Below are positions 21,551 through 33,265 of a stretch of DNA of 64,000 nt, piece by piece. A program made the position numbers and the translations under genes. Positions within the stretch are counted from its first letter, which is position 1; every line of letters begins with the position of its first letter. The notes under the pieces were generated by a model. It was not told the DNA's origin and did no database searches. It worked only from the letters and a program-made list of their open reading frames with translations. The stretch covers positions 1 through 64,000 of the forward strand of contig MU277673.1 in the NCBI GenBank assembly GCA_022385805.1. The letters are read 5' to 3'. The DNA is from Pilatotrama ljubarskyi. Its lineage: Eukaryota > Basidiomycota > Agaricomycetes > Polyporales > Polyporaceae.

Positions 21551-24500
21551 TCAGTTCTTCTGCTTTCCCTTCTTGTGCGAGGTTCCGTTGGCCTTCGGCT
21601 TGCCGGAACCGTTAGCCTGCCTGTGTCCGTTCATCGGCTGGAGAGGGACGTTCGGCAATGACACGATTGTCCTCCTCGACTCGAGGCTGATGACGTCTTC
21701 CAGCTGCCTCCGGATATCACGCTCTTGTGTCGTCAGCGCGGCCATGGCTTTCTCCTTCAGCTCCAGGTCAAACTCGATTTCACTAGCGCGGAGCTTCTGC
21801 CAGCTAAACGACAAGTGTCAGAACCTTCATGTCGAGGATGATAGCGGATGACTTACCCAGAATGGCGTTGACATTTCTTCTTGCCCCGGCACCACCAGGC
21901 ACCGTCCTCCAAGCCGGTACCGTCAACCTGCATGGCATCTGCGTGATCTTCTTCGTAGGTCTCCAGCACGCCAGCGGCGTACTCCGCGTATTCGTCCTCG
22001 TCGAAGCAGAGCCGCTGGTCCCAACCGCACTCCTGCACCCGCTCGGCCCGGGCAGCTGCGAGCTCAAGGAGCTTTTGTCGCCAAAGGAACACTTCAAGCT
22101 CTTGCTTCAAGGCCTCGCGCTTCGGAGCGATCTTCAGTAGTTCTGCCTGTAGTCGGGCGACAGCCCGCTCCCGCTGCGTCTTGGTCGGCTTCTGTACCTC
22201 GTGGTGCTCCGTCACCAGCTGACCAGGCCCGGTAGTGCGCTGCTCGGGCTTGAGCGGGCCTGCAGGCTCCTCCCGGACGACATGTACTTTGACGACAACG
22301 GCTTCACGCTGCTTGACGTCCCTAACGCTCGCCCATAGAACTGCTTGATCGCCACCCCACCCGTCGATGCGGCGCTGCATGTAGGCAATCCCGCATTCGT
22401 CGGAGCAGAACTTTGAGAATGCCCCACGGGCAGGCTTGTGGCATGCGGCCGCTGATGAGGGCCTCGGATGCTTCAAGCCGGCAAAGCAGCGTTGCTTGTA
22501 TGTCGTCTTGAGAGGTAGGTTTGGATTGGCTACAGTGACGCGTAAGTCGCAATATAAGGCGAGCCAACGCAAAGACCTGCGTACCTTTGATGCAGGGAGG
22601 GCAGACAAACTGGTCGATCAGGTCGACTTCGAGGTCGTTCATCTTCAAGCATCGAGTGTGGTACCACTCATCACACCTGCACTATATGTCAGCACTTATG
22701 ATGGCAAAGACGATTGAGGAAGACACGAACCGGTCACAGGCAATCATGACCTTATCCTCGTCATACTTGGTCTTGCAGATACAATAGAGTTTATCGTCCA
22801 CGACTTCCTCTTCGTCTTCCTCTGCCTCCTCCTGGGCCTTGTTGGATGGTTCTGCGGGGGCAGGCATGACAGACGCAGACCGTGAGCGAGACTGCTCGAC
22901 AACTGCAGAAACCGAACGCTTGGCAGCGGAGGCTGCCACAGCGTTCACTGCAGTCGTCTTCTTGCCTTTCGTGACGGAGCCGCTGCCTGAAGGCGTGAGA
23001 CGGCCGCTGGACCCCGCCGCGCCATCCTTCGTAGCTTTGGCCTTCGATTTCGTGGAAGTACTCGCAGCCTTGGGTTTCGGCTTCGGCGCCTGCTTGGCTT
23101 TCTGCGTGGGCTTGCAACATCATGAGCATACAGAGGCGCCTAAAGCAGAAGAGTATCATATACCTTTGCCAAGGTTTCCTTCTTCCTCATGCTCGAGGAC
23201 GCACTCGCGCCCTCTGCGTTTTGTGGCACAGCAGCAGGCTCCTGTTGACTAGCAGCCGGCGTCATCGCCGACTGAGCCGGAGGGGCCAGTGGCGGCGGCA
23301 TGACTACCCGCTCCGAGAGTGCTGGGGTAGTAGAGGGTGGGCGAGCGGTAGGAGCAGGCATACCCGAGATCCTCATTTCAAGATGATCGCTAATTGGAGA
23401 CTTCTCAGGTCGGACTGAGGTAGAGGATGTATGAGACGCCGTGGGAGACGCCTTGGCCGTCTGCCTTCGCTGATGAGATTGGGCGGGGTGCGATTGTGAG
23501 TGCGAATGCGAGTGCGAATGCGACTGCCGTGGTTTGTCGTCAAGGAGGCTGAGTAACTCATCGTCCAGTTCGCTGTTCATCGTAACATCCTCTTCGGCGG
23601 CCACTGGCATCGACGCTCTAGCGGCAAGATCGAGTTCCATAGCCACGTCCGCATCTGAGGAAGGGGAGACCGCTATGACGTGCTCCTCCGGAGTAGCGCG
23701 ATTGAGCTCTTCCTCTAGCAAAGCAAGCGGTGTGGGTGTCCTCGATGGCTCCCGCATCTCCTTTGCTTGAGCCTTCGTCTCCCCAGGAGAACGGGGCGGT
23801 GATGAAGGAGCTCTATGTCCCTTGCCATGCTCGAGTTCGCGCGGCGGGGATCCGCTAGAGGACTCGGGAGAGTCTGGAGGGAGTTCCGGGGCTGGAGACG
23901 GCTCGCGGGACGCATTCGCGGGAGACTCCGTAGCAAATTGCTCCAAGAGCCACTCGTCCGCGTCTTGTTCCGGTGGAATACGTGCTGCAGGGTCTGTCTT
24001 CGGCGACGGTTCACTGTCGTGCGCAACCTCTGATTGAAGGTCCTCTGTGCCCGGGGGGGCCAGCGACGAATCTGGTGCTTCCTCCGTCTTCACTACCTCC
24101 TCCTTCTTGACTGCTATCGGGAGCGCATCCAGCTGTTTGACAATACCGGGCGGGCTAGGCCTTTGCTCGACTTGCTCGGCTTCAACCTCTGTCCTCGTGC
24201 GGAGAGGTTGTGCCGGCTCTGCCGTTGTCGTTACAGGAGAGGCACTCTTCAAGTCGTGCGAGGCAACACGCTGTTCAGACGTCGCTTCATGAACGGCAAT
24301 GGACGCATTGCTACTCGGCAGCTCATCCCCGAGGAGTTGCGAGATGCTTCTCGGTCTTGACGTTGACGTCAGAGCCGGGAGGGAAGGGGGCAACGACGGG
24401 AGGGTGGTCGGCCCACAGGGAGGGCTGGCTCTGCGGGCAACTACTGCAGAGGAAACAGACATGACTGCGCCAACAGGAGGCACCGGATCAGAAGCCAATA

Positions 24501-26046
24501 CAGGGACACCGGTGGCCGCAGGTGTGGCTGGCGGGGTCGGAGCTGGAGCAGAGCTGGGACTCGCGGCAGAAGTAGAGGTAGCAGCAGCGATGGAGGCGGG
24601 AGCGGACGCAGGACTAGGTGCAAGGGCAGAAGAGGGAAGGGAGGCTGGCGCAGCAAGAGCAGGGCCGGGTAGGAGTGAGGATCCCGTGCTGAAACTGCCT
24701 GTCCGTCTGCGTCTCTTGTTGGGAGGCTCCCCATCATGCGAAGCCGTCTGACCGAGAGAGATGAAGGCGAGCGAGCTCACGCGCGCGTCAAGGCGGGGTG
24801 AGGGCAGTGGCGGGCTCTTTTGTGATACCGGGGACTGCGAGGGCGGAGGAAGCGGAGGAGGGATGCGGTTAAGAACAGGGCTCAAGGACGCCCTGCGAGC
24901 CGACTCCTGCCTCTCCAGAGGGGTTGGAAGCTCACCACTTAGACGACGCCGCTCCTCCGTCGCAGCTTGTACCAATGCCTCTAAAGCGCCAAGACCTCCC
25001 GGACTGCCGTGGGATTGGAAAGGTATCGCGGGGGACCTGGGTGGCCCAGGAGTGACCAGATTTGGCAGGGCCGTCGCCGAAGACGTGCGAGAGAGCATTG
25101 AATGCGAGGAGCCAGACTGGGTATGAGACGCCGACCGCACATGGGACGGACGCGCGGTCGAGGACTCTCCTGCCGACACCATCGGAGAGCTTGACCCAGA
25201 GAGGACAGGAGGGCTTTGAGCAAGTGGCGGGGACCTCTGCGAATATGGTGATTGCTGCAGTTCGCTGAATGGCGTAGACTGAGACATGGGTCGATAGAGA
25301 GTAGTTGGAGAAAGCGATGGTTGCCGACCCAGACGAGGCGACTGAAGAGGGTGACTAGCCGCCTGCGAGCTGCGCTGCGCTGGCGACGATTGCGATTGTG
25401 GTGGAGAGTATGATTGGGGGGGAAGAGGGGGAGGATATGTGTAGGGTGCAAGCAGAGGGTCTGACGGCACCCTTGTCGAAAGAGCCCTGGAGAAGTAAGA
25501 GGGGCTTCCAAATGCACGATTGCCCGCTTCTCGAGGGTCAGAACGCCTGCGTGCTGTAGGGACTCGCCGAGCAGTGGTCTGCGGTAGAGGATGCGGGATG
25601 TGGTAGGAAGCCAAGTCGCGTTCACGGCTTACAGGTGAAGACTGTGGCCTGGACGTACTGGCCAGAGTTTCAGGATGATCTAAGATGTGGTCCCCGTGCC
25701 CTCCCCATGGTCCACGATGAGCGATCACCTCGTCTCCTGTAGATGGTGACGGCGTGTGCCTCCTGTACTGGACGGGCTGCAATGAGAGCGGAACGAAATT
25801 GTGGCTGTCTGGGCTATAATCTGGATACGGTCTACTATGAAATGCATCGTGTTTGGAGTCTACAGGACCGGGGCTGTGTACTTGAGTGTATCTCCGATTG
25901 TCAGACTCAGCACTGGGTCCAGGAGTCGGGGAGATGAATGAGGTAGACGGCGGGGAATAGGAACTAGCGGGCGGAGGTTGCGGGCGGTCCGGAGGCTGCT
26001 CGTCCGGGCAGAGCAAGGCAGAGATCGTCAGTCGTCGTCCAGCCAT
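21551..26046 (-). CDS. COMPASS-type PHD-finger protein (Spp1/Cfp1) with giant N-terminal extension
   Basis: Exon 1 (26046-23164) encodes 961 residues starting MAGRRLTISALLCPDEQPP. It is almost entirely Pro/Ser/Thr/Ala-rich and disordered, with acidic patches and a Ser-His repeat near 23490-23525. It splices in frame to a Lys/Pro-rich linker (exon 2, 23110-22731). The PHD finger follows: LYCICKTKYDEDKVMIACD, then CDEWYHTRCLKM and FVCPPC, with C4HC3 spacing. Next come the Spp1/CFP1 C-terminal segments TTYKQRCFAGLKHPRP, FCSDECGIAYMQRRID, a coiled coil, LCFDEDEY and WWCRGKKKCQRHSGW. The PHD domain of this family reads H3K4 methylation within the Set1 complex. Total about 1,430 residues versus a few hundred in yeast Spp1. 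No CXXC domain was seen. Confidence 0.88.
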
Positions 26047-27063
26047 CCGTTGAGCACCTGGTAAAGTATGGGTAGGGCCCTCGGCCTCAAGCCAGCAGCG
26101 GAGTGGAGGAGCGGTGGGTGACGGAGAGAAACAAGGATAGCCTCATGCAGCCAGTCGCCGGCTTTCGTCTCGAGGGTCACAGCGGCCAAAGTCACAGAGC
26201 TTCGCGCGCAAACACAATCAACTCCCTCACGCAGCCTCCGCAGCCGTCCGTCCGTCCCCCGCATGGCTGCGCTCTCCTGCAGTCTACGGGGCAGTGCACC
26301 ACACGGAGCGACAAAGCAGACGGGAACAAAATGCGGACAGGTATACGGAGATGATTGGGAAATCTAAAGCAGACCATGCCAAAGAAAGGAAGAAGCAAAA
26401 TCGTTATTAGGGTGATTCTGCTGGAATAATTCTTACATCGCTTAGCATCGCTTAAGGCGAGTGGCGCCACCTGATTGGCTGGAGCCCATAAGAATTCTTA
26501 CAGCAGAATCACTCTATTGAACACGCATGCATGTACAACGAGACATTGCGACGCAACCCATACAGCGGCCACGAAGAGCCAACTGCTAAGACAGATGTCC
26601 TATCACGAGGCACGAGTGCGCCGCACCCAAGTCCCATCGTTCGCAACCGAAGTCTTCTCGATCTCCAGCCCTTTGTGACGGTCTCAAGGTCCTCGACCCG
26701 CTCAAGTCCGGCGTACCGGCGAGCGAGTCATCGTCGAGATGCTTTTGAGGGCTAAGAGACGTGGTCAGCAACGGCGAAGACGACGAGGATGCGCTGAGAA
26801 CCCACCTGTGTTTAAGCGTTTGAATTTTTTCTTGCTACCGGGTCAGTTTATATACCGTGGGCGAGCGCCCCGAAAAACTGTACAGCGGCCCCGGGTGGCT
26901 TGACATGGACCCCGGAGAGCGGTTCCCGGGTCCTGGGCTTGCCCACAGCTCGTTAGCGGACTTGTCCAAAACCTCGTCCCCCCCGCCGTCAATCCACTCG
27001 ACACTACTTAGCCGTCCAGGGAACTTACCCGCCGACTGACCGCAAAAGGAGGCCCCGTCAACG
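26047..27063. other. Divergent intergenic region with a small MITE
   Basis: Upstream DNA of the Spp1/Cfp1 gene (minus) and the STM1/HABP4 gene (plus). It holds the 109-bp inverted-repeat element at 26408-26516. Several short open frames between 26475 and 26780 have no family resemblance. Confidence 0.55.
26408..26516. mobile_element. 109-bp MITE with TA target sites
   Basis: The left end TAGGGTGATTCTGCTG is mirrored on the right by the reverse complement of TAGAGTGATTCTGCTG. Over the terminal 28 bases, 25 match. Both ends carry TA, as in Tc1/mariner-type insertions that duplicate a TA. The roughly 50-bp interior is non-coding. No second copy exists in this window. Confidence 0.72.
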
Positions 27064-28323
27064 ATGTCGGTGGCCAGCAAAAACCCCTTCGCCCTCCTCG
27101 ACGGTCAGTTTCGTACTCTTTTTGGCGCGGGTCGCGCAGCCCGCCCCGTTTCCTAAACAGCCGCGAAGACGAAATCATGAACTGACCGACGTTGTATGCG
27201 GTCTTTCAGAGGATGCCTCGCGGCCTGCCAGCCCTGCTCCTGCTCCGGCCAAGGAGGCGGCCCCTGCACCCGCTCCTTCGACTCGTGGCACCCAGAAGTC
27301 CCGTGGCGGTCCTGCTTCAAGAGGAGGCAGGTACTACCAGCGCGGTGGGAAGTCTGCTCCTCGCGAGAAGGAGAATGGCGAAGCAGCCGCTGAGGACTCT
27401 GAGCCCAGGAAGCGCGGTAGGTCATCATGGAAAGGGGCTACACGTGCCGCGATCTAATCAACACTCGATTTGCCTACTTCGCTGTATGCAGCCGACGGCG
27501 AAGGTCGTGGCCGTGGTCGTGGTAGGGGTCGTGGCGACCGCGGAAGGGGTGGCCGTGGGCGCCAGTTCGACCGCCACAGCGCAACGGGCAAGACGTACGT
27601 CGCTCTCCACAACCAATGCTACGCCGATACTCACACGTTCATGTAGCGATTCCGAGAAGAAGATCCACCAGGGCTGGGGTGGCGATGAGCCTACCACCGA
27701 GCTGAACGCCGAGGTGGCTGCCGACAACGACGCTGCTGCGGAGAAGAACGAGTGGACGAACCCCACCGACAATGCTGACGCTTGGGGTGCAGGGGCCACT
27801 GAGACTCCCGCCGGCGAGGGTGCCGCTGCCACTGGCGAGAAGGCGGACCGTAAGCCTCGTGAGCCCGAGGAAGAGGACAACACCCTCACTCTCGACGAGT
27901 ACCTCAAGAAGAAGCAGAGCCTCGATATCGTGCCCAAGCTCGAGGCCCGCAAGGTCGATGCCGCTGACCTCAAGGATGCCGTCAAGATCACTAAGAAGGA
28001 TGAGGACGAGGATGCTTACTTCGTCGGCAAGGTACGTTTTCGTCCGTGCTCAGGTCAAAACCGCGTCTTGATGCGACTCCGTGCAGGCCAAGTCTTCTGC
28101 CCCCAAGCCCAAGGCGAAGAAGGAGGACAAGATTTACATCGAAATCGACGCTCGCTTTGAGCGTCCTGCCCGCGGTGGTCGTGGCCGCGGCGAGCGTGGT
28201 GGAGAGCGTGGCACTCGTGGTGGTCGTGGCCGGGGTGGCCGGGGTCGCGCGACAAACGGCAACAACGCCTCGACTCCCGCCCTCAACGTCGATGACGAGA
28301 CCGCATTCCCCTCCCTGGCGTAA
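27064..28323 (+). CDS. STM1/HABP4-family ribosome- and RNA-binding protein
   Basis: Hyaluronan/mRNA-binding (SERBP1/Stm1-like) protein. Family members sit in the mRNA channel of resting 80S ribosomes and protect them. Exon 1 (27064-27103, MSVASKNPFALLD) matches the Stm1 N-terminal motif. Exon 2 from 27210 begins EDASRPASPAPAPAKEAAP. An RGG-rich stretch (27495-27575) precedes the HABP4 core, GRQFDRHSATGKT joined to DSEKKIHQGWGGDEP across an intron. Later segments are NTLTLDEYLKKKQSLDIVP and a second RGG block at 28160-28250. The protein ends NVDDETAFPSLA. The two arginine-glycine regions are likely methylated and RNA-binding. About 300 residues. Confidence 0.9.
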
Positions 28324-29008
28324 TAGCCCGGCCAATATATCGGTTCAACCAGCGGCAGTTGAATCATTTTGACTCCTCGATCAACCTGCGGCCCCGCCAA
28401 AAATTTGGAGTCATCCGGCCCCGAATATCTGATCCCTTCCCCCTCTATCGGTCTTCCAACTGTCTTGACATCTGCGCATACGTCCTGCATCTCCACCACC
28501 TCGTGTCTCTCTCGTCCCTTGTCCCCTCTCATTTCATGCTCTGTGCTCCTGCTCCTGTGTCCAGTAGTAGCTGATCCGCTCACCGGCCTCAACATGACGT
28601 ATGAATCAAGACTACGCACGGTATCTTATGTTCTGTGGTCCTCCATATTTAGTCGTGTTGTATACGAGGTGTAAGACCCGTCGATGCATTTCGTCGCAGA
28701 TACGGTGGCCTGCGCAGCGCCTTAAGCCATGATCGCCAGCTGGATATGAGCTAGAGAACTTAGCCTCGACATATCTCCTTCGACAGCCTCTTGCGCTGTG
28801 CGAACGAGCCTGCTGCTCTCAAACTGGACGTCTGTTCATGGTTCAACAGCGTACATGATTGGACAGCTTCATGCCTGCCACGAGCCGCGCTGTGGCACCT
28901 CATGCTGTCGACACGATGCTCAGTGGTCCCAAAGTTCCAGAGCGACAACGTACACACTCCCCGAGTCCACCAACTTAGAGTGCTCTAGAAGGCTCACGCA
29001 TCACCAAG
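28324..29008. other. Intergenic region
   Basis: Probable STM1/HABP4 3' UTR followed by upstream DNA of the next gene. Short open frames at 28359-28674 and 28791-29037 lack any recognisable motif. Confidence 0.5.
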
Positions 29009-30186
29009 ATGACCATAGAAACGATCTACATTGCTAGACATGGTTCGTAAGGAGTGGCCAAAGGACGTACGCAAGCTGACTCCGTATGATGGACTACATC
29101 TAGGCTACCGCATGAACTGGGTGACCAGCGAATGGTACGCTAACTTCTCGATGACACTGCTGTTTCGTCTCTGATATATTGCGCCTAAATGCGAACAGGC
29201 ATAGTGTGACGGGTATGCCAGGGCTTGGCTGCTTGGATATTCTCATCTAACGAGATCGTGAAACTACAAGGGCTGCCCCGCGATCCTCCGCTAGCCGCGT
29301 TCGGCTTGACCCAAGCCCAGGAGCTAGCGGACTATTTCTTGTCGCTTCCTGAGGATCTACGCCCAACCATTATACTATCGTCTCCTTACTGTGAGTCCGC
29401 TCCTGTGCCCATTGATCACGTTTCTCATCAAAGTCATACGTAGATCGTTGCTTACAGACGGCGGTACCCAGCGCGCAGAAGCTGGGACTCCCTCTATATG
29501 TAGAACACGGTCAGTCAGTCGATCCCTCGCCATGACAGAGCGAAGAATGACATCGCCTCCCCAGGCCTGTCGGAGTGGTACTCTCCCGTTTCTCCAGGCA
29601 CGGGGCTACACCCCCGTCCTGCCTCTGCGACCGAGCTGCGCACATACTTCCCGGAGATTGATGACTCCTGGAAGTCTATCTATTACCCTTCCAGGAAAGG
29701 AGAGGATGTACCCGAAGTGCACGACCGCGTGAACGGTCTCCTGCGCGCCCTCGTCCCGTGTATCGAGCGCAAATACAGCGGCAAGCACAAGCGGATCCTG
29801 CTCGTCAGCCACGCTGCGACCGTCATCGCACTCACCCGAGAGCTCATCGGAGACCGCAGCTTGCCTCTGCGTGTGGGCTGCTGCACTATCACGGAGCTCG
29901 TGCGGAAGCCCGGCGAGACGGGGGCGGTAGGCTGCTGGGAGGCAAAGAGGCTTGCAGATGGCGCCCACCTCAAGGACGGATCCTCGAGGGATTGGGGCTT
30001 CGAGGATATCACCGTTCGTGATGGAAAGGTCAGCGACTGCTCATCAGTGTATCGTAGCTCAGTCTCACAGTGTGGTGCACACAGGTGATCGACGATGCCG
30101 GCCAGCCTGGCACAGAGAACGAAGTCGACGAGCCGGTTGGGTTACAGCGAGACTTGCTCCCGCCTGGGCTCTTGGCACACATGTAG
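29009..30186 (+). CDS. Histidine phosphatase (phosphoglycerate mutase-like) protein
   Basis: The first exon MTIETIYIARHG supplies the catalytic RHG motif, and an intron splits its glycine codon. The following exons read YRMNWVTSEWHSVTGLPRDP. The core continues FGLTQAQELADYFLSLPEDL and TIILSSPYYRCLQTAVPSAQ after removal of the intron at about 29391-29443. The second catalytic histidine is in ILLVSHAATVIALTREL. The protein ends DLLPPGLLAHM. Several short introns all keep frame. In fungi this architecture includes the TFIIIC subunit tau55 (Tfc7/Sfc7) as well as stand-alone phosphatases. I cannot separate the two by eye, although the conserved HGYRMNW and GLPRDPPL words suit the tau55-like group. 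About 310 residues. Confidence 0.82.
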
Positions 30187-30345
30187 ACTTGTATGTAGAA
30201 GCCACACGGCAACATCCCGCATCAGTAGAGCTACCGTATGGATCCGGATTGTTCGGCTCATGTATTCTGCGGGCTATCGTACATGCATCCGCATTGGCAT
30301 GGTCAGTGTTACATCTTACATGTCTATCGACGAATCCTCTTGTGC

Positions 30346-31694
30346 TCAGAAGGTAATGAATGCGCTAGCATAGCTGACGCTTGAGTCCTTGAGCGTCTTG
30401 CACTGGCTGCTCTGCTCGTATCGCACCCACTTCAGCTTTGGAGCCTTCCCTTCCTGCTCTAGAACCGTGAGAGCCCCGAGCAAGACGCCGATCGGGTGCC
30501 TCCCGCAAATCGTGTTCTTCGTTCTGGCGAGATACTGGGCGAACTCGTGGTGAGCCTGCGAGGCGGTGAAGGGCGGCATGGTGAGCAGTTCCATCGCTTC
30601 ATGATCCAGGGCAGATATGGAAGCGTGGATGGGGTGCTCCTTCAACGACGCCGGTGATGGGTCGGCTCGAGACAGCCTGACAGGCGGGACGTCGCTCGGG
30701 GGAGGTTTGGGGTAGTAGAAGGTGTACTGGAAACGAAGGCCCCTGGCGGTATATGAGCATGGCTGTCAAGTGCAGATGCGGCGAGCACGAGCTCACCAGT
30801 GGCAGAAGTCGCTTGAAACGACAAATATAGTGTCTTCTCTTGCTAGGTAGGGCGCGAGAAGCCGCCCATACGCGACCTCCTTCTCATAGTTGATCGCACC
30901 CACAAGAATCGGGACGATGGAGATGTCCTTCCTGAAAAGGTGTTGTCACAGAACTGAGGCAGTTCAGTGGTTCTGTCTACGCACCCCTGGAAGACCTTGC
31001 GAACGTAGGGCAAGTGCATCTCGATGCTATGCTCATCTTCATCGGTTTGCAGATCCATGTCGGAGAATTGACCTGTTTTCTTCAGCTCCTGGGTTGCTGT
31101 GTACGATAAGTTGGGCTTGTCTTTGTCTTAGCTGATAAAGTCGCTCACTTTCCACGTCTATCGGCAGCACGCCCAACGGGGTCTCGTACTGCTTGCATTG
31201 TGTGAGGGCACATCCATCAAGGTAGACGTGATGTGATGGCCCTAAGATGAAGACGCGAGTTCTGGCAGGAGTTAAGACTTGTAGCATGGCGAAGGACGGA
31301 GTACGCACATGCCGGTGGTATCAATGCTCTTGTATGCCCAAGCAGCCGCAGGTCCGGAGTACGAGTACCCCGCATGACTATGACCATTCTCACCATAAGC
31401 TTGGCTCGAGAAATATAAGATCACTTACGGTGCAATGATGGCTTTAGTACCCGGGACTGGGGGGTTGTACTCGTCCTCCGCGGAAGGCTTCACGGCTGCG
31501 AGCCAACCCGACAGCTCGCCATCCAGTCGAGTCCCTAGTAGGCCTTCAGTCCGTGAAGGTATCTCGCAGTAGCATTTGAGAGCTGACCATTGGCCGTATA
31601 CCAAGAGTCCGCATGGCTTGCATGTCTGCGAGAAGTGGATGAGGGATCCGATGCTGCAAAACGCCGACCTGGGAGCTGACCTGGAACTCATCAT
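30346..31694 (-). CDS. MEMO1 family protein (Mho1-like)
   Basis: MEMO proteins are redox-linked, copper-binding proteins related to LigB dioxygenases; the fungal role is poorly defined. Short 5' exons give [20 protein letters not shown] followed by [12 protein letters not shown]. The 55-nt first intron removes an otherwise confusing N-terminus. Core motifs are [94 protein letters not shown] and [11 protein letters not shown]. The metal-site histidines in HAGYS, GPSHH and the Cys in DFCHW are visible. The usual first motif HAGSWY reads HADSWY here. About 320 residues, and convergent with the histidine phosphatase gene. Confidence 0.9.
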
Positions 31695-32218
31695 CGAGCA
31701 AGCTGACAGTACGGCACACGTTGAGGTTGGCGGCGACAGAGAGAATCAGTGCAGATGCAATGTCGTAGACAGGCAAGCAGCCTCAGGCCTCTCAGGCTCA
31801 CGATCACATTCGATCACCTAGGCTCAATGCGTCGACGTCAGAGATAGCGTTGCACTCGCAGACAGACATCCGAACGGACAGACACGTGGCTCCCCGGGCG
31901 CAACGGCCGTCCGGGGCGGAGTCCTTGAACGAGGCCGGACAACATGAGAACCTATGCGGTCGGCATAGCTTGTGCTGCCGTCAAACGGCCTGAATTACGG
32001 CTAAAGCGGGCGCAGTTGGCCTCAGGACGGCCAGATTGCAGTCATATTGAAGAGGCAGAATCACGGTACTGAGCGTGGAGACTCCGGATTTCAATAGAGC
32101 ACAACAAGATGAATGGGCCTGAAACATGGTCGCATGTCGATTATCTCTGGCATAGGCAAATGGATACATGGGAGAGAGTGAGAGCAAATGGGACAACAGC
32201 GATACCGACGACGACCTT
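31695..32218. other. Intergenic region
   Basis: MEMO1 upstream DNA and eL32 3' flank. No gene, tRNA or repeat was recognised. Confidence 0.5.
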
Positions 32219-32820
32219 TTACTCCTCTGACCGCAGACGAGCGGTGGGGTTGGTGACCTTGACGCCGAGGACCTTGGCCCTGCAAGGCAGTATATTGTAA
32301 CCCGACTCCAAGGACACAAGGTGGGGGAGAAACATACCTCTCGAGGATCAGTGTCCGGTTGCGGCTGCTGACGTTGTGTGCAATCTCCGCCGCGAAGCTT
32401 TTGTTGTGCATCAGGAGAAGGTCAACTTCCCGCACGTTGCTGACAAGGAACTTCTTCAGGCCGTTCGGGAGGAGGTGACGGGTCTGCAAGGCATGGATCA
32501 ATATGCAGCTCGAAGTACAGATGCGCGGATCGCCCGACCTTCTTGTTGCTGCCGTAGCCGATCTGCAGAGGGGATCAACACAGGACCAGCAATGTCTTTG
32601 ACCAGATATACATACCTTGGGCATGGGCAGCTGGCCCTTGAACCGACGCCGGACGCGGTTATCGATACCCTTGGGTTTCCTCCATGCCTCCTTCACGCTC
32701 TTGTAGCGGTCAGACTGGTGGCGCCTACAGGAGAGATGAATATCGCCTCTGCGTGCAGGGGGGCAAATGATCTCACTTGAAGGGCTTGGTGCGCTTCTTG
32801 ACGATCGGGACCTTGACCAT
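32219..32820 (-). CDS. RPL32: 60S ribosomal protein eL32
   Basis: Cytosolic large-subunit ribosomal protein. Exon 1 (32820-32776) encodes [15 protein letters not shown]. After an intron come [19 protein letters not shown] and [17 protein letters not shown], then IGYGSNKK, then [20 protein letters not shown] and [17 protein letters not shown]. The last exon ends [19 protein letters not shown]. All four introns are short and in frame, giving about 130 residues, the normal size. As in many ribosomal protein genes the coding exons are interrupted early. It is divergent from the kinase gene. Confidence 0.95.
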
Positions 32821-33265
32821 GGCGGACTGTAAGGGAGAGCGGGATGAGAAAACGGGCAGAGAGCAGGAGTGTCCGGTATGGCAGCCCAGAGCAACAGGTC
32901 ATCCAACAGGCAGAGTTTGCATCCACCGTCTTGCCAGTAGAATCACAGCCGCAAAGTCACACCAGCAGAGTCCTAGCACGCTGGGCTGTCATATTAGAGG
33001 TCTGGGACGGCGTACTTACACTTCGTGAGGCTTGAGGAGGGCGTTGGCGGGGGGCGTGCGGGAGCTGCTGCTCAAAATCCGCTTGTGCAGCGGGCGGTCG
33101 GGCGCCTATACCACGTGGCCTAGGGGACGCCGGAAAAGGAACATCGCGTTGTGGAAGCGGGCGCTTATGGGCTTATCGGGGTGTCGCACGGGCAGTAGTT
33201 TAGAAGGACGACCACCTGGTACGAGCAGTCGTTCTACTGGACCCGCAATTGAGACAGCAACGGCC
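32821..33265. other. Divergent promoter region
   Basis: Lies between eL32 (minus) and the kinase gene (plus). The kinase frame stays open upstream to 33032, but that part is arginine-rich without motifs and is treated as 5' UTR. Confidence 0.5.

Noticed and set aside
26475..26771. Overlapping short open frames on both strands between the MITE and STM1
   Set aside because: No family resemblance on either strand and no consistent splice model. Treated as upstream non-coding DNA.
32091..32906. 271-codon minus-strand frame
   Set aside because: It runs through introns and out-of-frame exons of eL32. The spliced eL32 model explains the region fully.
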